DNA of 64,000 nucleotides from an uncultured Eubacteriales bacterium. GTDB taxonomy: Bacteria > Bacillota > Clostridia > Christensenellales > Aristaeellaceae. Position 1 is the stretch's first letter; each line of letters begins with the position of its first letter. Of this stretch, positions 7,730-15,335 are shown one piece after another. A program made the translations under genes and the position numbers. The stretch spans positions 1 through 64,000 of the forward strand of contig CADAPM010000023.1 in NCBI GenBank assembly GCA_902789795.1, in the 5' to 3' direction. A model generated the notes under the pieces. That model was given only the letters and a program-made list of their open reading frames with translations. It did no database searches and was not told the DNA's origin.

Positions 7730-8035
7730 TCAGCCGTTGATACCGGTGATCTCGACCTGCGTATAGGCCTGGCGATGGCCGGCCTTGCGGCGATAGTTCT
7801 TCTTGCTCTTGTACTTGAGGATACGGATCTTTTCGCCGCGCAGCTGGCGGATGATCTTACCGGTCACGGTAGCGCCCTCGATCACGGGGTTGCCGACCGC
7901 AATGGTCTCGCCGGAGAGCATCATTACCGGGAAGGTCACGATGTCGCCCGCTTCGTTGTCCAGCTTCTCCACATAGATGGTATCGCCCTCAGAAACGCGA
8001 TACTGTTTGCCGCCAGTGCAAATAATTGCGTACAC
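7730..8035 (-). CDS. rplU: 50S ribosomal protein L21
   Basis: L21 is a 23S-binding protein of the large subunit. The 101-residue sequence begins MYAIICTGGKQYRVSEGD and contains the conserved GKIIRQLRGEKIRILKYKSKK. Translation starts at GTG 8035, and the preceding bases (CCGCTGCTAAA) hold no good Shine-Dalgarno sequence. That fits control by an upstream RNA structure. It is the first gene of rplU-prp-rpmA, with a promoter at 8112-8140. Confidence 0.97.
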   Translation of the reverse strand: MYAIICTGGKQYRVSEGDTIYVEKLDNEAGDIVTFPVMMLSGETIAVGNPVIEGATVTGKIIRQLRGEKIRILKYKSKKNYRRKAGHRQAYTQVEITGING

Positions 8036-8105
8036 TTTAGCAGCGGTGCCAGACCGTGAGGCAGTGCATTAAGCGCACATTTAAAAGCCCCTCTCAAGCG
8101 GCTGC
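8036..8105 (-). promoter_or_regulatory. Candidate L21 leader RNA
   Basis: The roughly 70-base leader of rplU can form small hairpins on the minus strand (GTGC/GCAC and TGCC/GGCA) right before a start codon with no clear Shine-Dalgarno. An L21 leader is known in Bacillota. I infer this element from position and structure and have not matched it to the family consensus. Confidence 0.45.
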
Positions 8106-8111
8106 CCGAAT

Positions 8112-8140
8112 AAGATAACATAAACAGGCTGGAAAGTCAA
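8112..8140 (-). promoter_or_regulatory. Promoter of rplU-prp-rpmA
   Basis: TTGACT (8135-8140), a 17-base spacer and TATCTT (8112-8117) on the minus strand. Confidence 0.75.
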
Positions 8141-8210
8141 CAGATTTTTTGCCGAAATGCCGCTCCGTCCAGCGCCGGATCAGGCCGGTCCCGCCGTCCC
8201 ATTCCCCCGC

Positions 8211-8245
8211 ATAAAAAGACCGCCCATGTCGGACGCACGGCGGTC
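8211..8245 (-). terminator. Terminator of tRNA-Leu
   Basis: GACCGCC/GGCGGTC (8218-8224 with 8239-8245), followed on the minus strand by TTTTTAT, 6 bases after the tRNA. Confidence 0.8.
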
Positions 8246-8250
8246 AGAAC

Positions 8251-8333
8251 TGGGGCTGACGGGACTTGAACCCGTACGATATCACTATCAGCGGATTTTA
8301 AGTCCGCTGTGTCTGCCATTCCACCACAGCCCC
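8251..8333 (-). tRNA. tRNA-Leu (anticodon TAA)
   Basis: Acceptor GGGGCTG/CAGCCCC, anticodon stem GCGGA/TCCGC with loop CTTAAAA (anticodon TAA), a long variable arm as expected for leucine, and T arm ACGGG-TTCAAGT-CCCGT. CCA is not encoded, unlike the other three tRNAs in the window. Confidence 0.94.
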
Positions 8334-8343
8334 AGACAGCTGG

Positions 8344-8372
8344 ATTATACACCTGAATCACTGGGATTGCAA
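8344..8372 (-). promoter_or_regulatory. Promoter of tRNA-Leu
   Basis: TTGCAA (8367-8372), a 17-base spacer and TATAAT (8344-8349) lie just before the tRNA. Confidence 0.8.
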
Positions 8373-8470
8373 GATTTATGTACAGTCAGGGCGTATGTTT
8401 TACGGTTTTCTTACAGTTTGTACCCTTCCGCGTTTCTCGGAAAACGTCTGTTTCCGCTGATCCTGACGGA

Positions 8471-8512
8471 CAGAAAAGCTCCGCGCCATGCTATTGCGCA
8501 CAGCGCGGAGCT
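8471..8512 (-). terminator. Terminator of the ethanolamine BMC operon
   Basis: AGCTCCGCGC/GCGCGGAGCT (8477-8486 with 8503-8512) forms a 10-bp stem with TTTTCTG after it on the minus strand, 24 bases beyond the stop of the glycerophosphodiesterase gene. Confidence 0.8.
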
Positions 8513-8536
8513 CATTTCCGCATAAGACTAATACGA

Positions 8537-9283
8537 TTATTTGTTCTTCGCTTCGTGGGCCTTCAGGCATTCGAGACCGACATCGGGATAATTGGTGATC
8601 AGGATGTCCGCGCCTTCTTCCAGCACGCGGTTCAGGTCTTCCCGGGTATTGACGGTCCAGGTGTTCACCTGGATGCCGGCCTTGTGGGCCAGGGCGCATT
8701 CCCCGCCAGGGGTGATGACTTCGGAGAAGTGCGGATGGATGGCATCCACGCCCAGCGCCACGGCGTAGGCCCAGGGGCGCACCAGCGAGGCTTCATACAG
8801 CAGGCCGCAGGGCAGGCTGCTGTCGATCGCCTTGACGCGGAGCATGCTCTGATGGCTGAAGGAGGAGAAGAGCAGCTTGTCCAGCATGTTCTCCTGGGCG
8901 GCCAGCTCGATCACCCGCTTTTCCAGCTCCGGATAGTCGATCGCGCTGTTCTTCAGCTCCACATTGATGCGCAGTCCGGTGGGACGAAGCAGCTGGAAGA
9001 CCTCCTGCAGGGTGGGGATGCGCGCATCCTTGAATTCCGGATGGGTGCGGTTGAAGTGCAGCGCCTTGAGCTCGCTCAGGGTCATGTCCTTGACCCAGCC
9101 TTCGCCGTCGGAAACGCGCTGGATCGTCTCGTCATGGGTGACCACCAGCTCGCCGCTGCGGCAGATGTGCACGTCCAGCTCCACGCCATGGGCGCCCATA
9201 TCCGCCGCCATCTTGAAAGCTTCCAGGGTGTTTTCCGGCGCGTAGGCAGAGGCGCCGCGATGCGCATAAATATACTGACTCAT
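8537..9283 (-). CDS. Glycerophosphodiester phosphodiesterase (UgpQ/GlpQ family), last gene of the BMC operon
   Basis: This 248-residue cytoplasmic enzyme (no signal peptide) has the GDPD TIM-barrel signature: YAHRGASAYAPENT near 6-19, ELDVH near 35-39, THDETI near 49-54 and NVELKN near 108. Family members split glycerophosphodiesters such as glycerophosphoethanolamine into glycerol 3-phosphate and the alcohol. It starts 34 bases after the PduT-like gene, on the same strand and with a CAGGAG site, and precedes the operon terminator. It therefore probably belongs to the ethanolamine operon and may supply free ethanolamine. Family call is firm; substrate is inferred from context. Confidence 0.9.
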   Translation of the reverse strand: MSQYIYAHRGASAYAPENTLEAFKMAADMGAHGVELDVHICRSGELVVTHDETIQRVSDGEGWVKDMTLSELKALHFNRTHPEFKDARIPTLQEVFQLLRPTGLRINVELKNSAIDYPELEKRVIELAAQENMLDKLLFSSFSHQSMLRVKAIDSSLPCGLLYEASLVRPWAYAVALGVDAIHPHFSEVITPGGECALAHKAGIQVNTWTVNTREDLNRVLEEGADILITNYPDVGLECLKAHEAKNK

Positions 9284-9317
9284 CGTTCTCTTCTCCTGTT
9301 CATGTATTCGTCAAGCT

Positions 9318-9863
9318 TTACAGCATGGCTTCAAAGATCTCGTGCCGCGGCGAGGGGATCACGCAGGTGGAGACCAGCGTGCCTTCCTTCTTGGACGGCA
9401 CAGTGCCCGCGTCGATGGCAGCCTGTACGGCTGCCACCTCGCCGCTCAGGGTGACATAGCTCTTGCCGCCGATGCCCAGGCCCAGGCGGACCTCCATCAG
9501 CTGCACGTCCGCCGCCTTGGCGGCCAGGTCGCCGGCCACCACCGCCGCGGCGATGGTATAGAATTCCATGACGCCCATAGCGTTCAGGCTGCTGGGCGGA
9601 TTGCCGCCGGAGATGGCCTGCACCATCTGCGGATCCAGGCTGGCGATCGTCAGGTCATCCACCAGGAACTCGCCGGCATAGCGCTTGCCCGCGTCCATGG
9701 AGGCCGCCACGGCCGCCACTTCCCCGTAGATCACCACGGTATATTTGCCGGGGCACACAGCGCCCGCCTTCAGCAGCGTGACCTCCGCAGCCTTCAGCAT
9801 GGCATCGCCCGCGATCACGCCCCGCGCGATGCTGTTGGTTTCCAGCAGACCCAAAGAAATCAT
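9318..9863 (-). CDS. pduT: PduT-like trimeric BMC shell protein with a probable Fe-S pore
   Basis: Two BMC domains in tandem (residues 1-90 and 93-181) make a BMC-T trimer subunit. The length of 181 and the motif AGAVCPGKYTVV near 33-44 match PduT, where the corresponding Cys of three subunits holds a [4Fe-4S] cluster in the pore. The second half has GLGIGGKSYVTLSGEV. It lies 30 bases after pduS, the usual partner. PduT is thought to let electrons pass between PduS and the lumen. It is unusual in an ethanolamine locus. Confidence 0.9.
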   Translation of the reverse strand: MISLGLLETNSIARGVIAGDAMLKAAEVTLLKAGAVCPGKYTVVIYGEVAAVAASMDAGKRYAGEFLVDDLTIASLDPQMVQAISGGNPPSSLNAMGVMEFYTIAAAVVAGDLAAKAADVQLMEVRLGLGIGGKSYVTLSGEVAAVQAAIDAGTVPSKKEGTLVSTCVIPSPRHEIFEAML

Positions 9864-9893
9864 GGATGTCGTCCTTTCCGATGTTCACTCATC

Positions 9894-11225
9894 TCAGGCG
9901 CCGGCCGTCCGGTCCGCCCGGATGACCACCCAGCCGTTTCCGGCCTGTTCCACGGTACCGCAGACGCTGGCATGGATGTCCGCGCCCAGAGCACCGTCCG
10001 CCATGCGGCCAATCACATCACCGCGGCGCACCGTGCTTCCCGCGGTGACACAGGGCTCCGCCGGAGCGCCGATATGCTGCTTCATGGGGATTCGCACGAC
10101 CTCGGTCGTGACCTCCACCGCCTCGTCCGGCACGGGGATATCATACTGGGCAGCATGGATGCGCGCCAGCACGCGGCCCGAGGGCGCCTGATGGTATTCC
10201 GCCAGGGCGGGGGCTTCCTTCAGTTCAAAGGCGGGACGCTCTCCCTTGGCCCGCAGTTCCGCCTTGTGCATCTGCTGAACGCGCCGGGGGTTCAGGCCCA
10301 TGGGGCAGGCGTACAGCTCGCAGATGCCGCATTCCATGCACAGCATGGCGGAGGGCTCCAGGCGGTTGCCCGCGGCGAAGGCGCGCATGGTCAGGTGCGG
10401 GTAGATGGGATGGCCCAGCAGATGCCTCGGGCACAGGTCCGTACAGGTGCGGCACTGGATGCAGGCGCTGCGTGCTCTGACGCGGGCCTGTTCCATGGAG
10501 AGCATGGCGTGGTTCACCAGCACGTGCTCCGCCGGGAGCACCAGTACGCCGCCCAGGGTCTTGGTGACGACGCCGGGGTCCTTTTCATCCGCCAGCGGGC
10601 CCATCATGGGGCCGCCCAGCACCAGCCTGTAGCGCGGGATCGTCGCTCCGCCAGCCTTCTCCAGAAGCTCCTGTACGGGCATGCCGATGGGCGCGCGGTA
10701 TACGCCGGGTCGGCGCACCTCGCCCGCCACCGTGACAAAGCGCGCGGTGACCGGCTTCCCGTTGAGGGCACGCAGAGCGTTGAGCGCCGTGGAGACGCTG
10801 ACCACCGTGCAGCCGACGCTGCCGGGCAGCGCTCCGGGCGGCACGGTCTTGCCCGTGGCGCTGTGCAGCAGGGCCTGCTCGTCGCCGATGGGATAGACCG
10901 TGGGCAGAAGATGCAGCCGCACGGGCGGCGTGAACGTCCTCTGTTTCAATACCTCACTGAGGGCGGCGATCTGGGGCGCGTAGTGATCCTTGAGGCAGAT
11001 CACCGCTTCCCGGGCGCTGACGATGGCCGCCAGCCGCGAAGCCGCCTCAATGAGCTGCGCCGGATAACGGCGCATCAGGTACTGGTCGCTCTTCAGAAGC
11101 GGTTCGCATTCCGCGCCGTTGATCAGCAGCTGCTCCGCCGGTGCGGCCAGCTTCTTCCACAGCGGGAAGCCCGCGCCTCCGCCGCCCACCACGCCGCCGC
11201 GGGCCAGCAGATCAAGCTCACTCAT
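9894..11225 (-). CDS. pduS: PduS-like Fe-S flavoprotein (RnfC-type electron carrier, cobalamin reductase)
   Basis: This 443-residue protein matches PduS. It has an N-terminal glycine-rich flavin-binding loop (GGVVGGGGAGFPLWKKL near 10-26), a central RnfC/NuoF-like and SLBB region, and two ferredoxin-like clusters (CIQCRTCTDLCP near 265 and CMECGICELYACPMGLNP near 305). A biotinyl-like C-terminal domain follows. PduS passes electrons from NADH to cobalamin or, with PduT, across the shell. Its ATG overlaps the eutN stop by 4 bases (ATGA), so the genes are translationally coupled. It sits here in place of the alcohol dehydrogenase found in many eut loci. Confidence 0.92.
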   Translation of the reverse strand: MSELDLLARGGVVGGGGAGFPLWKKLAAPAEQLLINGAECEPLLKSDQYLMRRYPAQLIEAASRLAAIVSAREAVICLKDHYAPQIAALSEVLKQRTFTPPVRLHLLPTVYPIGDEQALLHSATGKTVPPGALPGSVGCTVVSVSTALNALRALNGKPVTARFVTVAGEVRRPGVYRAPIGMPVQELLEKAGGATIPRYRLVLGGPMMGPLADEKDPGVVTKTLGGVLVLPAEHVLVNHAMLSMEQARVRARSACIQCRTCTDLCPRHLLGHPIYPHLTMRAFAAGNRLEPSAMLCMECGICELYACPMGLNPRRVQQMHKAELRAKGERPAFELKEAPALAEYHQAPSGRVLARIHAAQYDIPVPDEAVEVTTEVVRIPMKQHIGAPAEPCVTAGSTVRRGDVIGRMADGALGADIHASVCGTVEQAGNGWVVIRADRTAGA

Positions 11226-11491
11226 TTCTGTACCTCATGGATATCGATGATCGCCACGATGGCGGCATCCACAGGAGATTCCTGCTGTCCGACAGCCTTA
11301 CGGGCCGAGGAACCCTGGGCCACGATGACCATTTCACCGATACCCGCGTCGATGGTATCCACCGCCACCAGCTGTTCGCCAATAGGGGTGCCATCCAGCT
11401 TCGCAGGCTCCACGATCATCAGCTTGCGCCCGACCAGCGTCTCCTCCTTGCGGGTCGCCCACAGGTTGCCGACTACTTTTGCAATGAACAC
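11222..11491 (-). CDS. eutN: EutN/CcmL-type pentameric BMC vertex protein
   Basis: The 89-residue protein is a BMC-P vertex subunit. MFIAKVVGNLWATRKEE at the N-terminus and AVDTIDAGIGEMVIVAQGSSAR in the middle are family hallmarks. Pentamers cap the corners of the polyhedral shell. Translation starts at GTG 11491 after GGAGGG, 6 bases beyond the pduL stop region, and its stop overlaps pduS. The length is normal for the family. Confidence 0.95.
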   Translation of the reverse strand: MFIAKVVGNLWATRKEETLVGRKLMIVEPAKLDGTPIGEQLVAVDTIDAGIGEMVIVAQGSSARKAVGQQESPVDAAIVAIIDIHEVQK

Positions 11492-11497
11492 TTCTAT

Positions 11498-12382
11498 TTA
11501 CCCTCCGAAACTCAGTGTGATGCCCAGGGCCTTGGCGGTATCCCGGGCCAGGGGGGTGATCAGCTGCCCCTTCGCGACGCACAGGGCCGTCGCGCCCTGG
11601 GCGTGGAGAGACTTGATATCAAACTCGGTGATCAGTTTTCCGGGCAGGGTCGTGCAGCCCTGGGGCTGGGCGGGATGCTCCGCTGCTCTGGGAGCACCGC
11701 TGCTGGGAGCGCAGCATGCTCCGGTGGCGCTGACGCCCACGATCCGGCAGGTGCAGTCCTTGCCCGCGCCGGCGGCATTGGCCTCATCCGTATCCATATG
11801 CAGCGCCAGGGCCGAGGCTTCGGTCACGCGGACGGGCACATCCTCCAGGATCAGGGGACGGCTGCCCATGACGCGCACGGACACGCACTGGCCGTTGCTG
11901 ACGCCGAAGGCTGCCGCGTCCGCCGGCGTCATATGCAGATGCCGGCGCGCGATGATGGCCGCCTTCCGGGTGATCAGCTTGTTCCCGGCCTGCAGCGTGA
12001 TCTCCGCCGCATCACTAAGTTCACCCGAAAGCCGCACCGGCGCGGACACGCCCAGAGTGCGGGCGTCTGTCGCGGAGATCTCCACCTGGGTCTTCCCGCG
12101 GGTGGGGCCCAAGACGGCCACGTTCTCCAGGATCCCCTTGGGTCCGATCAGCCGCACACGGCAGCCGGATAAGAACTGCCCGGGCTGGGAGATATTGCGC
12201 ACGCACTCGAGCTTCTCGAGGCCGAAGAGCTCCCGCAGGTCCTCCTGGGACAAATGCACGTGGCGGGCAGACATTTCCGCCGGGATCGGCTTGTCGCAGC
12301 AGGCCGAAGACTTGCTGCTGCCGCCGCCCTGCAGCCGTGAAAGCACTTCACGGACAATGGCTTCTATCTGGTTCTGGTCCAT
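11498..12382 (-). CDS. pduL: PduL phosphotransacylase with encapsulation peptide and extra C-terminal module
   Basis: PduL converts acyl-CoA and phosphate to acyl phosphate and recycles CoA inside the compartment. Residues 1-18 (MDQNQIEAIVREVLSRLQ) form an amphipathic encapsulation helix. The two PduL domains follow, with metal-ligand motifs SARHVHLSQ near 38 and ARRHLHMTPADA near 145. At 294 residues it is about 80 longer than typical PduL. A Cys-containing linker (about 215-245) leads to a C-terminal module with KLITEFDIKSL and LITPLARDTAKALGI, which resembles a motif at the N-terminus of EutT and of EutQ. It lies 17 bases after eutT. The enzymatic call is secure; the extension is unexplained. 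Confidence 0.92.
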   Translation of the reverse strand: MDQNQIEAIVREVLSRLQGGGSSKSSACCDKPIPAEMSARHVHLSQEDLRELFGLEKLECVRNISQPGQFLSGCRVRLIGPKGILENVAVLGPTRGKTQVEISATDARTLGVSAPVRLSGELSDAAEITLQAGNKLITRKAAIIARRHLHMTPADAAAFGVSNGQCVSVRVMGSRPLILEDVPVRVTEASALALHMDTDEANAAGAGKDCTCRIVGVSATGACCAPSSGAPRAAEHPAQPQGCTTLPGKLITEFDIKSLHAQGATALCVAKGQLITPLARDTAKALGITLSFGG

Positions 12383-12399
12383 GGTCAGTCCTCCTCTGC

Positions 12400-13068
12400 T
12401 CAGCGGCGCGCAGCGCGCAGCTCGAGCACATAGAAGTAGCTGGAAAGCCGGTTCAGCGCCTGTATGATATCCTCCCGCGTCACCTTCTGCCCATCCCAGA
12501 ACGCGGATACCGCCGCCAGCTCCGTCTCACGGCTGAGCGCCCGCAGGCGGTTCAGCTGCGCCGCAAACAGACCCTGCTCCGGTGAGGGCAGGATATGGCC
12601 GGGAAAGCCGAATTCCTCGGGATGGTGGGAGCACCGATGGACCTCCTCCGGGCCCATGCCGTCCAGCTTCCAGGCAGGCACAGGGACCTCCCGCACCTCC
12701 GCAGACAGGATGGCGCGGGTCAGGAGCAGGGCATCATTCAGCGGAGCACGCCACTCCCCCGGGCAGGAGCATTCCAACACCAGGATCTCGCTTTCCAGGG
12801 TGTCCAGCTTGCCCCTGAGCAGGATGCGCGGGTGTGTTTTGCACACCAGCGTACGGGCGTTCAGGTTGGTCATGTGCTCCGGCTTGCGCGCCCCGCTGAC
12901 CGGCACCGCCTTCGCCTGGTTGGGCGAAGCAGGGTGCCGGTACAGCTTGAGGTCCAGCAGGTACTGCCGGGCCGCAGGGGTCAGCATGCAGCCGGAGGGG
13001 ATATCATACCGGTCCGGAACGCCGGACGCGAACTGATCGCGCAGTTCGCGCTCGGTAATATAGCGCAT
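12400..13068 (-). CDS. eutT: EutT-type corrinoid adenosyltransferase
   Basis: EutT transfers the adenosyl group of ATP to cob(I)alamin, giving the cofactor of ethanolamine ammonia-lyase. The 222-residue protein begins MRYITERELRDQF and has MLTPAARQYLLD near 28-39. It then shows KPEHMTNLNARTLVCKTHPR and a helical PduO/EutT-like core with HPRILLRGKLDTLE, a CSC pair near 120 and a Cys/His-rich HRCSHHPEEFGFPGH that may bind metal. It stands between bmcH and pduL with good ribosome binding sites on both sides. The call is supported by context and sequence. Confidence 0.88.
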   Translation of the reverse strand: MRYITERELRDQFASGVPDRYDIPSGCMLTPAARQYLLDLKLYRHPASPNQAKAVPVSGARKPEHMTNLNARTLVCKTHPRILLRGKLDTLESEILVLECSCPGEWRAPLNDALLLTRAILSAEVREVPVPAWKLDGMGPEEVHRCSHHPEEFGFPGHILPSPEQGLFAAQLNRLRALSRETELAAVSAFWDGQKVTREDIIQALNRLSSYFYVLELRAARR

Positions 13069-13114
13069 AGCGAATAAGCCTCCTTATATCAGGAGCGCGT
13101 CAGGCATTGATTGA

Positions 13115-13402
13115 TCAGCCTTCGATGTGCGGCAGGATGCCTTCCACCTCGCCATGAGGACGCGGAATGACATGCTGGGAGATCAGGTTGCCGACACGCT
13201 GCGCGGCCGCCGCACCGGCGTCCACAGCAGCCTTGACGGCGCCGACTTCGCCGCGGACCATGACGGTCACGAGACCGCCGCCCACGTGCACCTTGCCGAT
13301 CAGGGTGACGTCTGCTGCTTTGACCATGGCATCGGCCGCTTCGATGGAGCCGATGAGGCCGCGGGTTTCGATCATGCCCAGAGCGATTCTTTCAGGATTC
13401 AT
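13115..13402 (-). CDS. eutM: Hexameric BMC shell protein (EutM/PduA type), copy 1
   Basis: A single BMC domain fills this 95-residue protein: [20 protein letters not shown] at the start, [18 protein letters not shown] around the pore and [15 protein letters not shown] at the end. Hexamers of this type tile the facets and pass substrate through the central pore. It differs from the neighbouring copy at about 16 residues, mostly conservative, so the pair is a tandem duplication. The ATG has an AGGAGG 8 bases upstream. Whether it corresponds to EutM or another hexamer cannot be told from sequence alone. Confidence 0.95.
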   Translation of the reverse strand: MNPERIALGMIETRGLIGSIEAADAMVKAADVTLIGKVHVGGGLVTVMVRGEVGAVKAAVDAGAAAAQRVGNLISQHVIPRPHGEVEGILPHIEG

Positions 13403-13462
13403 GTTGAACCTCCTAATATTGATCCGGTTATCTGGATTCGGGGACGGTTAGGGCGGGATGCC

Positions 13463-13756
13463 TCACAGGTCGAGATGGGGCAGGATGCCTTCCACTTCGG
13501 GATGGGGACGCGGGATGACGTGCACGGAGACCAGCTCGCCCACGCGCTGCGCCGCCGCGGCGCCCGCATCGGTGGCGGCCTTCACGGCGCCGACGTCGCC
13601 GCGGACCATCACGGTGACGAGTCCGCCGCCCACGTGCACCTTGCCGATCAGGGTGACGTTGGCAGCCTTGACCATGGCATCGGCGGCTTCCACCGAGCCC
13701 ACCAGGCCCTTGGTCTCCACCATGCCCAGCGCGATCTTTTCATAATCCTGTGTCAT
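13463..13756 (-). CDS. eutM: Hexameric BMC shell protein (EutM/PduA type), copy 2
   Basis: This 97-residue BMC-H protein is nearly the same as the next gene downstream, including an unbroken [20 protein letters not shown] pore region. It differs mainly at the N-terminus ([17 protein letters not shown]) and the last residues (PHLDL). Both copies keep separate, strong ribosome binding sites, which suggests both are made in large amounts. They may form mixed facets with different surface or edge properties. It follows the aldehyde dehydrogenase gene by 68 bases. Confidence 0.95.
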   Translation of the reverse strand: MTQDYEKIALGMVETKGLVGSVEAADAMVKAANVTLIGKVHVGGGLVTVMVRGDVGAVKAATDAGAAAAQRVGELVSVHVIPRPHPEVEGILPHLDL

Positions 13757-13824
13757 ACATGTTCCTCCTTATGGTGTATGGGGAATTGTTAGTTGTTATC
13801 ATCACGCCCAGCCGGGCGGAAGGA

Positions 13825-15306
13825 TCAATGCAGCCCGCGCAGCTGGCGGACAACGGCCTCCACGATGCGCTCCATGTCGCTGGCGCTCATATCCGATGAG
13901 GCGCTGGCGGGGTACGGATCGCTCTTGCAGCCGCAGGCCTGGCGGCTCACATCCTCGGGCTCGATCAGGCCGTAGGCCGCCCGGCGGATCTGGTACAGGT
14001 GGTGCACCGTCACGTTGTCGCTGGTGGCGCTGCCGCCCACCGCGCCGCAGCCCAGGGTGAAGGAGGGGCTGATGCCCGTGGTGGCGCCGATGCCGCCCTG
14101 GGTGGAGCCGGTGTTGACCAGCAGGCGGGAGACCGGCTTCTTGAGCACGAAGGTGCGCACCAGTTCGGGATTGTTGGTGTGGATGGACAGGCTGTGGCCG
14201 ATGCCGCCGAAGCGAAGCAGCTCCAGGCACTTCTCGCAGGCGTGCTGCCAGTCCGGCTCGCAGTAGAAGGCCAGCAGGGGCGAAAGCTTCTCGATGGAGA
14301 AGGGATAATCCTTGCCGACCTTGTCCTGCTCGCAGAGGATCACCTTGGTGTCCTGCGGGATCTGGATGCCCGCCATCTTCGCGATCTCCAGGGCGCTCTT
14401 GCCCACGATGCGCGGGTTGACGGTATCCGCGCCGGGCCGCTTCATGACGGCCTCCAGCTTCTTCTGCTCCTCGCCGGAGACGAAGTAGCCGCCCTGGCGT
14501 TTGAACTGGGCGATGACCTCATCCCGGATGCAGGCTTCGGTCACGACGCTCTGCTCGGAGGCGCAGATGGTGCCGTTATCGAAGGTCTTGCTGGCAATGA
14601 TGCGCCGCACGGCGTTGGGGATGTCCGCGGTACGCTCGATGTAGGCCGGCACGTTGCCCGGTCCGACGCCCAGGGCGGGCGTGCCGCTGGAATAGGCTGC
14701 CTTGACCATGGCGGAGCCGCCGGTGGCAATGATCATGTTGCTGCGCTTCATCAGTTCCGCCGTGCCGCCCAAGGTGGGGATGGTCATCATCGTCACCAGG
14801 CCGTCGGGCGCGCCGGCTTCCATAGCGGCGGCATTCAGGATGCGCACCGCCTCGCCGATGCAGTTCAGCGCCGAGGGATGGGGCGACACGATCAGGGCGT
14901 TGCCCGCCTTGACCGAGATCAGCGCCTTGAAGATCGTGGTGCTGGTGGGGTTGGTGCTGGGCACCAGGCCGGCCACCACGCCCACGGGGATGGCGACCTC
15001 CAGCATCTTCTTTTCGGTATCCTCGCGGATCACCCCGATGGTTTTGGCGTCCTTGATGTAGTTGTAGACGGTCCGGGCGGCAAAGAGATTCTTGGTCACC
15101 TTGTCCTCTTCCTTGCCAAAGCCCGTGTCGGCTACCGCCATCTGCGCCAGTTTGCGCGCCGCGTTTTCAGCGGCCCGCGCCATCGCGGCGACGATGCGGT
15201 CTACCTGCTGCTGGTCCATTTCGGCCAGCACCGCCTGGGCGGCCTGGGCTTTCCGGACCAGATCCCGTGCTTCCTGTATGGAAGCCAGGTCCCTGTCAAG
15301 TTCCAT
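13825..15306 (-). CDS. eutE: CoA-acylating acetaldehyde dehydrogenase (EutE/PduP type)
   Basis: This enzyme oxidises acetaldehyde to acetyl-CoA with NAD+ inside the compartment. The 493-residue protein has the aldehyde dehydrogenase fold, PVGVVAGLVPSTNPTSTT near 110, GGSAMVKAAYSSGTPALGVG near 210 and the catalytic Cys in NGTICASEQSVV near 257. A Pro/Ser-rich linker near 460 leads to a C-terminal amphipathic helix (DMERIVEAVVRQLRGL), an encapsulation peptide like those on EutC and PduL but at the other end. The gene lies between the extended shell gene and the two BMC-H genes and has GGGAGGG before its ATG. Confidence 0.95.
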   Translation of the reverse strand: MELDRDLASIQEARDLVRKAQAAQAVLAEMDQQQVDRIVAAMARAAENAARKLAQMAVADTGFGKEEDKVTKNLFAARTVYNYIKDAKTIGVIREDTEKKMLEVAIPVGVVAGLVPSTNPTSTTIFKALISVKAGNALIVSPHPSALNCIGEAVRILNAAAMEAGAPDGLVTMMTIPTLGGTAELMKRSNMIIATGGSAMVKAAYSSGTPALGVGPGNVPAYIERTADIPNAVRRIIASKTFDNGTICASEQSVVTEACIRDEVIAQFKRQGGYFVSGEEQKKLEAVMKRPGADTVNPRIVGKSALEIAKMAGIQIPQDTKVILCEQDKVGKDYPFSIEKLSPLLAFYCEPDWQHACEKCLELLRFGGIGHSLSIHTNNPELVRTFVLKKPVSRLLVNTGSTQGGIGATTGISPSFTLGCGAVGGSATSDNVTVHHLYQIRRAAYGLIEPEDVSRQACGCKSDPYPASASSDMSASDMERIVEAVVRQLRGLH

Positions 15307-15335
15307 CGCGTTCCCTCCCTTTCATCTTACGGGGA

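Noticed and set aside
9342..12467. 1041-codon plus-strand frame across pduT, pduS, eutN and pduL
   Set aside because: It runs antisense to four well-recognised genes with overlapping coupled starts; its composition is typical of antisense frames in GC-rich DNA.
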